A stretch of 10,731 bases of DNA, from assembly GCA_012514595.1 (NCBI GenBank), contig JAAYZZ010000166.1, forward strand, positions 1 to 10,731. Reading direction: 5' to 3'. Origin of the DNA: Elusimicrobiota bacterium. GTDB taxonomy: Bacteria > Omnitrophota > Gorgyraeia > Zapsychrales > Fredricksoniimonadaceae. A program made the position numbers and the translations under genes. The notes beneath the pieces are model-generated. The model was not told the DNA's origin, searched no databases, and saw only the letters and a list, made by a program, of their open reading frames with translations. Below, in pieces: positions 1-6,773 of the stretch. Every line of letters starts with the position of its first letter. Positions within the stretch are counted from its first letter, which is position 1.

Positions 1-409
1 CACGCGAACGCTCGACGCGAAGGACACGGGCGATGTTCGCCTTCATGCGGGCCTTGAAGGGGCTGACCTTCGGCTCCTCCATGAGCAACGTCACATCGAC
101 ATTGACGACGGAGAATCCCTTCTTCCCGATAACAGAACGGACCTTCTCCAAAAGGCGAACGCTCGAGGCGCCTTTATATTTCCGTTCCGTATCCGGAAAA
201 TGCTCGCCGATATCGCCTTCTCCCGCAGCGCCCAAAAGAGCGTCCATCACCGCATGGATCAGGACATCCGCATCCGAATGCCCCTTGAGCCCCCGCTCAT
301 AAGGAATCTGCACACCGCCGAGGATGAGTTTCCGTCCGCGGACAAACGCGTGCACATCGTACCCGATTCCGGAGCGATACTCGTCCGCCTTGGAAATTGT
401 TGATGCCAT
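1..409 (-). CDS. ispF: 2-C-methyl-D-erythritol 2,4-cyclodiphosphate synthase, 3' end outside window
   Basis: IspF converts CDP-methylerythritol 2-phosphate to methylerythritol cyclodiphosphate and releases CMP, in the non-mevalonate isoprenoid pathway of the cytoplasm. I translated 136 residues from the ATG at 409; the frame is still open at base 1. Visible signatures are GIGYDVHAF (residues 14-22, metal ligands D18 and H20), the KGHSDADVLIHAV stretch (42-54, metal ligand H52) and GDIGEHFPDT (65-74). Roughly 25 C-terminal residues, including the usual KATTTEKLG-type segment, are missing because the window ends. The N-terminus carries about 12 more residues than typical IspF proteins, and no internal ATG offers a shorter start. 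The gene begins 3 bases after the ispD stop and has a good GGAGGG ribosome site inside the end of ispD, so the two are almost certainly co-translated. Family assignment is secure. Confidence 0.95.
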   Translation of the reverse strand, partial: MASTISKADEYRSGIGYDVHAFVRGRKLILGGVQIPYERGLKGHSDADVLIHAVMDALLGAAGEGDIGEHFPDTERKYKGASSVRLLEKVRSVIGKKGFSVVNVDVTLLMEEPKVSPFKARMKANIARVLRVERSR

Positions 410-412
410 GAG

Positions 413-1084
413 CTAACCCTCCAGGAAGGCCTGCGCGAGCAAAAGATCCTCGGGCGTGGTGATCTTGATATTCCGGTAGGACCCGGGAAAGACCCGGACC
501 CGACCCCCTGCCTTCTCGACGAGCGCGGCGTCATCCGTGGCCTCCAGGCCCAAGGCATACGCCTTTTCGATCACGTCCCGCCGGAAAACCTGAGGGGTCT
601 GCACCTCAAAAAGTCTTGCACGCTCCAAGGTCCCTTTGACCTCCCCCGTCACAGAATCCACGAGCTTGACCGTGGGCTTCAGGGGGACGGCGGCGATCGC
701 GGCCCCGTTCTCCTTGGCCAAGGCCACCCCTTCGGCGATCATGGCCCCTGTCACAAACGGCCTCACCCCGTCGTGAACGATCACGACCTCCGCCTCCGGA
801 CCGATCGCCGAAAGCCCCCGGCGGACCGAAACGGTCCGCGTTGCGCCCCCTGCGACACAGGCCACAACCTTGCGCAATCCGGCCCGTGCGACAAGGTCTT
901 CATAACCCTTTTTGAGATCCTCCCGGACCACGAGGATGATGCCATCCACGACAGAGGACGCCTCAAAGACCCTCAGCGTCCGCAGGACCAAAGGCTCACC
1001 GCCCAGATCCACCAAAGGCTTGGGCACCGCGGAACCGAACCGCTCGCCGGACCCGGCTGTCGGGATGATCGCGACCGTTCTCAC
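413..1084 (-). CDS. ispD: 2-C-methyl-D-erythritol 4-phosphate cytidylyltransferase
   Basis: IspD couples CTP to methylerythritol 4-phosphate, giving CDP-methylerythritol, the third step of the non-mevalonate isoprenoid pathway. The 223-residue length is normal for a stand-alone enzyme; it is not fused to IspF. The nucleotide-binding loop PTAGSGERFG is at residues 8-17, with R15 and K22 matching the catalytic Arg and Lys of the family. ATRTVS (81-86) supplies the CTP-contacting Arg and Ser. VHDGVRPF (103-110) holds the metal-binding Asp and a conserved Arg. VQTPQVF (161-167) and NIKITTPEDL (205-214) are the usual C-terminal motifs, the Lys of NIK being the substrate-binding one. The start is a GTG that overlaps the yacL stop as GTGA, so translation is probably coupled. 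It is followed after 3 bases by ispF, the enzyme two steps later in the pathway. Confidence 0.96.
   Translation of the reverse strand: MRTVAIIPTAGSGERFGSAVPKPLVDLGGEPLVLRTLRVFEASSVVDGIILVVREDLKKGYEDLVARAGLRKVVACVAGGATRTVSVRRGLSAIGPEAEVVIVHDGVRPFVTGAMIAEGVALAKENGAAIAAVPLKPTVKLVDSVTGEVKGTLERARLFEVQTPQVFRRDVIEKAYALGLEATDDAALVEKAGGRVRVFPGSYRNIKITTPEDLLLAQAFLEG
417..422 (-). promoter_or_regulatory. Ribosome binding site of ispF
   Basis: GGAGGG on the minus strand lies 7 bases before the ispF ATG and inside the last codons of ispD. It supports the start at 409 despite the N-terminal extension relative to other IspF proteins. Confidence 0.7.
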
Positions 1085-2064
1085 CGCCCCTCCAGCCTCG
1101 CGAAGATCATGCGTCCCGCCTGGGTCTGGAGGACCGATGTCACCGCGACCTTCACCCGCTGGCCGATGTGACGACGGCCATCACTCACAACGACCATGGT
1201 CCCATCATCAAGATAGGCGACCCCCTGGCTCTCTTCCTTTCCCTCCTTGATGATCTGCACATCGATCACCTCGCCCGCGAAGATCACGGGCTTCACAGAA
1301 TTGACGAGTTCATTGATGTTCAGGACCTCGGTCCCCTGGATCGAGGCGATGCGGCTGAGATTAAAATCCGTGGTGCAGAGGCGCCCCTCCATCATTTTGG
1401 CCAGCTTGATAAGCTTGAGGTCCACCTCGCGCTCACCCGGAAGGTCATCCTCATGAATATGGATGTCGACGGCGCTGTCCTTCTGCATGGCCCTCAGGAT
1501 CTCCATTCCGCGGCGCCCGCGCTGACGCTTGAGATCATCGTCGGAATCGGCCAGGCGCTGCAGCTCATGAAGCACGAAGCGCGGAACCACCAGCCTCCCG
1601 GAAAGAAAATGGCTGCGGTAGATGTCCGCGATGCGCCCGTCGATGATCGCGCTGGTGTCCACCAGGACAACCCCCTCCTTGAGATCGGTCCGCTTGAACC
1701 GGACATAGGGAATGATGAGATTGAACTCATCCTTGCCCCGGAGCGCCATCACGGCCCCCAGATAGGAAAAGACAAGCGTGAGCCCCACGCGCAGGGATGA
1801 AAGGATCGTCTCGTCGAATGGGACCATGGAAAGAATATCCGAGATCAGTTTGGCCATGATCATCCCGAAAAGGAGCCCGAAGACCATGCTCGAAAGTCCC
1901 CGCACCGAGACACGTTTGAGACCCATCTCGAGAAAGATCCACACGACGGCGACCGCAGCCCCGGAGGTGAGCCCCACCCAATCTTTTCCGTAGAGACTCC
2001 CGATGTAGTATCCGGAGACCGCGCTCAGAACAAAAAAGAACAGACGAATGAACGAAAGGGTCAT
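1081..2064 (-). CDS. yacL: Membrane-anchored PIN/TRAM domain protein, YacL family
   Basis: This 327-residue protein has the architecture of Bacillus YacL. Four hydrophobic segments (about 4-22, 30-47, 57-77 and 88-107) are followed by a PIN nuclease-like domain (about 132-250) and a C-terminal TRAM domain (about 263-325) expected to bind RNA. The acidic PIN residues are visible: D136 in VLVDTSAIIDGRI, E167 in LHELQ, D215 in DLKLIKLA and D233 in TTDFNL, so the fold should be catalytically competent. The cellular substrate of this family is not established; a role as a membrane-tethered RNase is inference from the domains. It starts 15 bases after the radA stop with a strong GGAGGAG site and overlaps the ispD start by 4 bases. 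In Bacillus the same neighbours occur, with disA before it. Confidence 0.9.
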   Translation of the reverse strand: MTLSFIRLFFFVLSAVSGYYIGSLYGKDWVGLTSGAAVAVVWIFLEMGLKRVSVRGLSSMVFGLLFGMIMAKLISDILSMVPFDETILSSLRVGLTLVFSYLGAVMALRGKDEFNLIIPYVRFKRTDLKEGVVLVDTSAIIDGRIADIYRSHFLSGRLVVPRFVLHELQRLADSDDDLKRQRGRRGMEILRAMQKDSAVDIHIHEDDLPGEREVDLKLIKLAKMMEGRLCTTDFNLSRIASIQGTEVLNINELVNSVKPVIFAGEVIDVQIIKEGKEESQGVAYLDDGTMVVVSDGRRHIGQRVKVAVTSVLQTQAGRMIFARLEGR

Positions 2065-2066
2065 AT

Positions 2067-2073
2067 CTCCTCC
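2067..2073 (-). promoter_or_regulatory. Ribosome binding site of yacL
   Basis: GGAGGAG on the minus strand lies just before the ATG at 2064; spacing from the core GGAGG is about 4 bases, slightly short. It lies in the 15-base gap after radA. Confidence 0.65.
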
Positions 2074-2079
2074 AATGGA

Positions 2080-3456
2080 TTATGACGAACGAATGATCTC
2101 CAAAGCCTCTCCGAGACTCTTCACGGGTAAAAGCTCCAGGCCCTTCACCCCCAGGTCCCCCCGGCCCTTCAGATTATTGGCCGGGACGATCACCCGGCGG
2201 AACCCCAGCTTCGCGGCCTCATTGAGGCGCGCCGGAAGATGCCCCACGCTTCTGACCTCTGCCGAAAGCCCGACCTCACCGAGCACCGCCGTATCCGGCG
2301 GAACCGGTTTGTCCAGGAACGCGGAGGCGATCGCGATCGCCACCCCAAGATCCGCCGCCGGATCCTCGACGCGGACGCCGCCGACGATGTTCAAGAAAAT
2401 GTCCTGGTCCTCGAGCCTGAGGCTCTGCCGCTTTTCCAGGACCGCTACCAAAAGCGCCAAACGGTTGGCATCGAACCCCTGGGCCTTCTGCCTCACCATG
2501 CCGAAAGCCGACCGCGACACAAGCCCTTGTACCTCGACGAGAAATGGCCGCGTCCCCTCCAGGATCGGCACCACGACCGAACCCGATGTCTCCTTCGCGC
2601 GTTCCTGCAGGAAGATCTCCGAAGGATTCTTGACCTCGAGAAGCCCCGCCGATGTCATCTCAAAGACCCCCAGCTCGTTCGTCGAGCCGAAACGGTTCTT
2701 TGTCGTACGCAATACCCGGTAGGCCGAGTAGCGTTCACCTTCAAAATAAAGAACGGTATCCACGATATGTTCCAGGACCCTGGGGCCGGCGATGGCCCCG
2801 TCCTTGGTCACATGTCCGATCAAAAAGAGCGCGATCCCGCGGGATTTCGCCAGCTGCGTCAAGAGCGCGGCGCATTCCCTGACCTGGGCCACGCTCCCCG
2901 GGCTCGACCCCAATCCCGGCTCATAGACGACCTGGATCGAATCCACGATCAGCACCTTGGGCTTTACCGCGTCAACCTGCGCGATGATCACGTTCAGGTC
3001 GATCTGATTGACGACGAGAAACTCCGCGGCCGGGTCCTTGATGATCCGCTCGGCCCGAAGCTTGGTCTGTTCGACGGACTCCTCGCCGGAGACATAGAGC
3101 ACGCGTTCCTTGGCCTCGCTCAGACGGCATCCGGCCTGAAGGGCCAGCGTCGATTTCCCGATCCCCGGGTCCCCGCTCAGAAGGATCACGGATCCGGGGA
3201 CGATTCCCCCTCCCAGGACCCTGTCCAGCTCGGGGATCCCCGTCGAAGCCCTCTTCTCTCTTGCGAGCGGAACATCTTTTAAGGGCTGGGGATCATCGGT
3301 CTTGGCCAGGATCCCGCGGGGCGTATCCTGCGCCTGCTTGGGGCTGGACTTCTCCTCAACGAAGGAATTCCAGCTGTCACACCCGGGGCATTTCCCGAGC
3401 CACCGGCTCGACTCGTATCCACATGACTGGCATGAAAAGACGGTCTTGGACTTCAT
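2080..3456 (-). CDS. radA: DNA repair protein RadA (branch-migration helicase-like)
   Basis: RadA (Sms) is a RecA-like ATPase that drives branch migration of recombination intermediates. From the ATG at 3456 it has 458 residues, the usual length. Domains in order: a zinc finger with C9, C12, C23 and C26; a RecA-type ATPase core with Walker A GDPGIGKS (95-102) and Walker B VLIVDS (168-173); the RadA-specific KNRFGS motif (253-258); and a Lon-protease-like C-terminal domain (about 280-458) with the conserved VEDPAADLGVA region, a part that lacks peptidase activity in characterised RadA proteins. A TTG at 3483 would add nine residues, but the ATG matches the family's normal N-terminus (MKSKTVFSCQ). 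The ribosome site before 3456 is weak. An 81-base gap with inverted repeats precedes the gene. Its place before yacL and ispDF matches the Firmicute order, though here it follows mlaD rather than clpC. Confidence 0.96.
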   Translation of the reverse strand: MKSKTVFSCQSCGYESSRWLGKCPGCDSWNSFVEEKSSPKQAQDTPRGILAKTDDPQPLKDVPLAREKRASTGIPELDRVLGGGIVPGSVILLSGDPGIGKSTLALQAGCRLSEAKERVLYVSGEESVEQTKLRAERIIKDPAAEFLVVNQIDLNVIIAQVDAVKPKVLIVDSIQVVYEPGLGSSPGSVAQVRECAALLTQLAKSRGIALFLIGHVTKDGAIAGPRVLEHIVDTVLYFEGERYSAYRVLRTTKNRFGSTNELGVFEMTSAGLLEVKNPSEIFLQERAKETSGSVVVPILEGTRPFLVEVQGLVSRSAFGMVRQKAQGFDANRLALLVAVLEKRQSLRLEDQDIFLNIVGGVRVEDPAADLGVAIAIASAFLDKPVPPDTAVLGEVGLSAEVRSVGHLPARLNEAAKLGFRRVIVPANNLKGRGDLGVKGLELLPVKSLGEALEIIRSS

Positions 3457-3463
3457 AACCGAG

Positions 3464-3521
3464 GGCCAGCAGATGACAGACAATCGGGGACAGGAACCCC
3501 GCTGCCTTTTGCCTACTGGCC
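3464..3521. repeat. Nested inverted repeat in the mlaD-radA gap
   Basis: The 81-base gap between mlaD and radA is the only sizeable intergenic space in the window. GGCCAGCAG at 3464-3472 faces CTACTGGCC at 3513-3521, giving a nine-pair stem with one G-U pair in the minus-strand transcript. Inside it CGGGG (3485-3489) and CCCCG (3497-3501) form a second five-pair stem with a seven-base loop. It could be a leader structure upstream of radA or a REP-like palindromic repeat. No T-run follows, so an intrinsic terminator is unlikely. Pairing is seen in the sequence; any function is unproven. Confidence 0.4.
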
Positions 3522-3528
3522 TTTTGCC
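3504..3528. repeat. Short tandem-like direct repeat, two copies of GCCTTTTGCC
   Basis: The ten-base unit GCCTTTTGCC occurs at 3504-3513 and 3519-3528, with a 15-base period, directly beside and partly overlapping the inverted repeat in the mlaD-radA gap. Both copies are exact. This low-complexity look differs from the surrounding coding DNA and resembles dispersed intergenic repeats. Function unknown. Confidence 0.45.
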
Positions 3529-3537
3529 CGCTCCTCT

Positions 3538-4227
3538 CTATTTCTTCCCCTTCGGCCTGTAGAACAATTTCCACGGATTGGCCTTGAGGTCTGCGCTCAA
3601 CTCCTCGAGATTGTTATAGACCCCCGGGTCCGCGAGGAACCTTCCGACGGTGCCATCCCCGTCTTTCAGCATCCCGGTGATCCCGGCAATATTGGAGAGG
3701 GTCTCAGCCAACGCGGCCTTGTTCTCCTCATTCAAGACACCCTGATTGATATTGGCCAGAAGAAGATCGACCTTGTTCGAAAGCCCGGAGACCTGTTTCA
3801 TGATCTTCTCGACGGGAACGGGGTCCTCCCCATCAAAAAGATGTCCCGAGGGGGCGACATCCTCCTTTTCTCCGGGAGAGATCTCAAGATACTGCTCGCC
3901 GAGGATCCCCAGCTGGTTGATCCGGAACGCCGAATCGACCGGAAGCGCGATCCCGTCCGCGATCCAGACATCCGCCAGGACCTTGGCCGTATGGTCCTGG
4001 AGGTCATACCTCACCTGGATCGAGCGAACATGCCCCGAGTCCACGCCCGCCACACGGACAGGCGCCCCCTTCTTGAGACCATTGGCGAACCGGAAGGCGA
4101 CCTTGTAAACGACCCCCTTCTGAAAGATCGTGAAATCGCTGATCGAGAACACGAAGGCCACGAGTGTCACGACCGCCGCGACCACGAAACTGCCCACCTT
4201 GATCTCCAGATTGCTTTCGCGAGGCAT
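3538..4227 (-). CDS. mlaD: MCE (mammalian cell entry) domain lipid-binding protein, MlaD-like
   Basis: MlaD-type proteins are anchored in the inner membrane, face the periplasm, and form a ring that passes lipids between the MlaFE transporter and outer partners. The 229-residue protein shows a short cytoplasmic N-terminus, one membrane segment (about 11-29) that is probably uncleaved, and an MCE domain (about 39-118) with the typical LKKGAPVRVAGVDSGHV (51-67) and GEQYLEI (110-116) motifs. A helical tail (about 135-185) follows, then the segment GDGTVGRFLADPGVYNNL (190-207), a tail motif I associate with many MCE proteins. E. coli MlaD is about 180 residues, so this tail is longer. The gene starts 11 bases after mlaF; the mlaF stop codon is embedded in the TAAAGGAG ribosome site. 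Symbol given by similarity; substrate unproven. Confidence 0.9.
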   Translation of the reverse strand: MPRESNLEIKVGSFVVAAVVTLVAFVFSISDFTIFQKGVVYKVAFRFANGLKKGAPVRVAGVDSGHVRSIQVRYDLQDHTAKVLADVWIADGIALPVDSAFRINQLGILGEQYLEISPGEKEDVAPSGHLFDGEDPVPVEKIMKQVSGLSNKVDLLLANINQGVLNEENKAALAETLSNIAGITGMLKDGDGTVGRFLADPGVYNNLEELSADLKANPWKLFYRPKGKK

Positions 4228-4233
4228 GGCTGT

Positions 4234-4240
4234 CTCCTTT
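4234..4240 (-). promoter_or_regulatory. Ribosome binding site of mlaD overlapping the mlaF stop
   Basis: AAAGGAG on the minus strand lies 6 bases before the mlaD ATG and shares its first two bases with the mlaF TAA stop (TAAAGGAG). This favours coupled translation of ATPase and MCE subunit. Confidence 0.75.
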
Positions 4241-5012
4241 ATCTCACATGTCCGAACTTGATATTCTCATCCTCCGTGATCGCGCCCTGCGATTCACCGG
4301 AAATGAACTGACGGACGAACGGATGCCGGCAATGCCGGATCTCCTCCGGGGTCCCGTCGGCAATGACCTGCCCCTGGTAGAACATCGCGATCGTATCCGC
4401 GATCTTATAGGCCGCGTTCATGTCGTGCGTCACAACGATCGAGGTGACCTTGAGCCGGTTCCGCATCTCGACGATCAGATTGTTGATCGCATCCGCGGTA
4501 ATGGGATCGACCTCGCTCGTCGGCTCATCGTACAGGATGATCCTGGGCTCCCGGCACAGGACCCGTGCCAGGGACACACGCTTTCGCATCCCGCCCGAAA
4601 GCTGCGAAGGCATCAGGCCCTCGATCTCCCGCATCCCCACAAACGAAAGCGCCCGCGCGATCCTCTCGCGCCGCTCCTCCCCGCGGATCCTTGTGAACTC
4701 GTCGAGGTGGAACGCCACGTTCTCCCCCACGTTCAGGGAATCGAAAAGGGCCCCTCCCTGAAAGACAAGTCCGATGTCCTTGCGGACCCGGTCAAAACCC
4801 CGTTCATCCAATCCCATCAATTCCTGGCCGTCCACCACAATGGACCCGCTCTCAGGACGGACGAGCCCCACGATGCTCTTTAACAGCACGCTCTTTCCCA
4901 CGCCAGAGCGGCCGATGATGACCTTGGTCTCTCCCTCCCGGACGTGCAGGTTCAGACCGTTGAGGACCGCGGTCTTGTCAAAGGTCTTATAAAGATTCTT
5001 GATCTCGATCAT
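4239..5012 (-). CDS. mlaF: ABC transporter ATPase, MlaF-like (MCE phospholipid transporter)
   Basis: This is the cytoplasmic ATPase expected to power the MlaE-like permease. From the ATG at 5012 it has 257 residues. All ABC motifs are present: Walker A GRSGVGKS (34-41), Q-loop Q85 in LVFQGGALFDSL, signature LSGGMRKRVSLAR (138-150), Walker B IILYDEPT (158-165) and the switch His in VVTHD (193-197). The FQGGALFDSLNVGENV stretch is characteristic of MlaF/Ttg2A-type ATPases. The D-loop reads SEVD. The chosen start overlaps the mlaE stop as ATGA; an upstream ATG at 5051 lies well inside mlaE and would add 13 residues with no family support. Clustering with a permease and MCE protein supports the transporter call; direction and lipid substrate cannot be read from the sequence. 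No MlaB-like STAS partner is present here. Confidence 0.93.
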   Translation of the reverse strand: MIEIKNLYKTFDKTAVLNGLNLHVREGETKVIIGRSGVGKSVLLKSIVGLVRPESGSIVVDGQELMGLDERGFDRVRKDIGLVFQGGALFDSLNVGENVAFHLDEFTRIRGEERRERIARALSFVGMREIEGLMPSQLSGGMRKRVSLARVLCREPRIILYDEPTSEVDPITADAINNLIVEMRNRLKVTSIVVTHDMNAAYKIADTIAMFYQGQVIADGTPEEIRHCRHPFVRQFISGESQGAITEDENIKFGHVR

Positions 5013-5782
5013 GCGTTGAACACAAAGTAAAAGATGAACGTTAGGACACAATCAATCAGGATAATGAAAATGAACGAACGGACGACCGCAAGCGTAGTGG
5101 CCTTCCCGACCCCATCCGCCCCGCCGCGCACATTCATCCCCTCCCAACACCCCACGATCGCAATGACCGCGGCGAAGAAAAACGTCTTCAAAAGCCCCGT
5201 GACCACATCCTTGAGGACAAGGGCCGTTACGACCATGTTCCAATAGGTATGATGCTGGATCGACAGCTTGAAGTGACAGATCACAAAACCGCCCAGGATT
5301 CCGGCGAGAACGGCAAAGACCGTGAGGATCGGGACCATCAGGAGCAGGGCCAGAAGACGCGGCACCACCAGATAGCGCACAGGGTTCACGGCAAAGGCCT
5401 TGAGCGCATCGATCTGCTCGGTGACGGTCATGGTCCCGATCTCGGCCGTGATCCCCGCGCCGATGCGGCCGGCCACGATGATCGCGGTCATGACAGGACC
5501 CAGTTCCCGCGCCAGCGCGATCGCCACCACATTCGGGATATAGATCTCCGCCGAAAGGCTGACCATCAGATACGCCATCTGGAGGGAAATGATGGCCCCG
5601 ATGAAGAATGCACCGACCGAGGAAATAAAGAATGTGCCCAGCCCGACCCGACGAGCCTGGTAGAGAAAGCGATAGGCATTGAAAGGCGGGGTCACGGCGC
5701 AGGCCAGGCTCTGTCCCAGAAGAAGCACCAGGCTCCCCACATACCGCAACCCGTAACGGAAAACGACCCAGGCCCGCGCCAT
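5009..5782 (-). CDS. mlaE: ABC transporter permease, MlaE family
   Basis: This is the integral-membrane subunit of an MCE-type lipid transporter. From the ATG at 5782 it has 257 residues. It shows an N-terminal amphipathic/interfacial region and about five hydrophobic segments (roughly 50-75, 85-105, 140-168, 185-211 and 233-255). The MlaE hallmark region (93-127) is present: ELGPVMTAIIVAGRIGAG, then EIGTM and EQIDAL, the coupling segment facing the ATPase. GGADGVGKATTLAV (220-233) is the conserved C-terminal loop. The start at 5782 is supported by AAAGGA five bases upstream and a 13-base gap after the preceding gene; an ATG at 5851 would overlap that gene by about 55 bases and add 23 polar residues. 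The stop overlaps the ATPase start (ATGA). Confidence 0.93.
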   Translation of the reverse strand: MARAWVVFRYGLRYVGSLVLLLGQSLACAVTPPFNAYRFLYQARRVGLGTFFISSVGAFFIGAIISLQMAYLMVSLSAEIYIPNVVAIALARELGPVMTAIIVAGRIGAGITAEIGTMTVTEQIDALKAFAVNPVRYLVVPRLLALLLMVPILTVFAVLAGILGGFVICHFKLSIQHHTYWNMVVTALVLKDVVTGLLKTFFFAAVIAIVGCWEGMNVRGGADGVGKATTLAVVRSFIFIILIDCVLTFIFYFVFNA

Positions 5783-5787
5783 TCCTA

Positions 5788-5793
5788 TCCTTT
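5788..5793 (-). promoter_or_regulatory. Ribosome binding site of mlaE
   Basis: AAAGGA on the minus strand lies 5 bases before the ATG at 5782, just after the stop of the preceding gene. It decides the start in favour of the 257-residue form. Confidence 0.6.
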
Positions 5794-5795
5794 CA

Positions 5796-6773
5796 TCAGA
5801 ACCCGATGCTTTTCTGGATCCCCAGGACCGCAGAGACATCCCCGCGGTCATCCTTCATCCAGAGATATTTCATATCGGTCGTCCCGGTTCCGCCGGACCG
5901 AAGACGCCGGATCACCCACTCCCGCCGATCCCCGACCTCCCCCACCAGAGGGTCTTTCTTGAGAAGACGGATCTGCTCTCCCAAACGGGCCATGTCACTC
6001 AGGTCCAGTATGCCGGCAAGACGGAACACCAGCCCTTCCGCCTGCTGGAACATCCCCTCTCGCAAACGGATCGAGGGATATCTGCCTTCAAAATCCAGAA
6101 GGATCGATTCGTAACCGACCCCCTTGATCATCCCGTTATAGGCCGAGATCTTTCCCTGGACCTCGGGATGGCGCCATTCCCCCTTGAGCTCCATAAGCCC
6201 GTCAGCGGTTCCGGTCACGGGCCAGGAACGGATCCCTGCATATCTTTCAAAAAGCGCCCCCAGGACCTCAAGATCAAGCGTCAAAAGATCGAGTCTCAAA
6301 GCCAAAGACCAAGGGGCCTCCAATCCGACCGTTCCGCGAGCCGCAAACGGACCCAAGGACACGGAACGGATCGTCGCCTTGCCATCCTTCAAAAGAACAT
6401 CCAGAACGACATCGCTGACAGGACTGTAATCCACGAGGGTATCCCGCCCCTCCAGTCTGACCGCGACATCCAGGGCGTTCAAAGACTGCCCCAAGAAGGA
6501 GATCTCTCCCCGGATGTTCGTCGACAGATCGAAGAATCCCGTCGGGACATGGACCAGGTCCGCGCTGACCCTGAAGGAACGGGCCAAAGGATCCTGCTGG
6601 GTCCTTTCCGCCTTCAGCGTCACGGCCTGCCGTCCCTCCGGGAAGAACGACAGGGTCATGGCCCCGGCCTTCAGGTCCAGGACGCCGGTGAACGGCACGA
6701 TCTCCGTTGGGGCCGCGAAACACGCCCCGGCCCAAAAGAAAACAGAAAAAAAGAAAAGGGCTTGCCGCCTCAT
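5796..6773 (-). CDS. Exported protein of unknown function, possible AsmA/TamB-like lipid-transfer partner
   Basis: I do not recognise this 325-residue protein as a named family. It begins with a clear signal peptide (positively charged MRR, hydrophobic core about 5-18, probable cleavage after ACFA at 20), so it is probably periplasmic. The rest is rich in alternating beta-type segments. The part at about 185-255 (TGTADGLMELKGEW, then PEVQGKISAYNGMIKGVGYE, and FEGRYPSIRLREG) resembles the repeats of AsmA/TamB-type proteins, which form lipid-conducting beta structures; this is a weak, by-eye match. No cysteine follows the signal peptide, so it is not a lipoprotein. The start shares one base with the clpC stop (TGATG), which suggests re-initiation, and there is no strong ribosome site. 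It precedes mlaE by 13 bases. I infer that it works with the lipid transporter, perhaps taking the place of MlaC. Confidence 0.85.
   Translation of the reverse strand: MRRQALFFFSVFFWAGACFAAPTEIVPFTGVLDLKAGAMTLSFFPEGRQAVTLKAERTQQDPLARSFRVSADLVHVPTGFFDLSTNIRGEISFLGQSLNALDVAVRLEGRDTLVDYSPVSDVVLDVLLKDGKATIRSVSLGPFAARGTVGLEAPWSLALRLDLLTLDLEVLGALFERYAGIRSWPVTGTADGLMELKGEWRHPEVQGKISAYNGMIKGVGYESILLDFEGRYPSIRLREGMFQQAEGLVFRLAGILDLSDMARLGEQIRLLKKDPLVGEVGDRREWVIRRLRSGGTGTTDMKYLWMKDDRGDVSAVLGIQKSIGF

Noticed and set aside
158..165. IspD-IspF fusion enzyme
   Set aside because: ispD has its own TAG stop at 413-415 and ispF its own ATG and ribosome site, so they are separate proteins.
2239..3282. A 347-codon open frame on the plus strand opposite radA
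   Set aside because: The opposite strand encodes a full RadA with all motifs; this frame has only biased Asp/Arg/Leu-rich sequence.
3457..3483. Earlier TTG start for radA adding nine residues
   Set aside because: The ATG at 3456 gives the normal RadA N-terminus directly before the zinc finger; the TTG extension falls in the inverted-repeat region and lacks a good ribosome site.
3485..3501. GC-rich hairpin as an intrinsic terminator after mlaD
   Set aside because: The stem is only five pairs and no T-run follows on the minus strand, so Rho-independent termination is not supported.
5013..5051. Earlier ATG start for the MlaF-like ATPase adding 13 residues
   Set aside because: It lies within mlaE, and the ATG at 5012 gives the standard MIEIKNL start with a coupled ATGA overlap.
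5783..5851. Earlier ATG start for the MlaE-like permease adding 23 residues
   Set aside because: The extension overlaps the upstream gene by about 55 bases and is polar; the ATG at 5782 has a well-placed AAAGGA.
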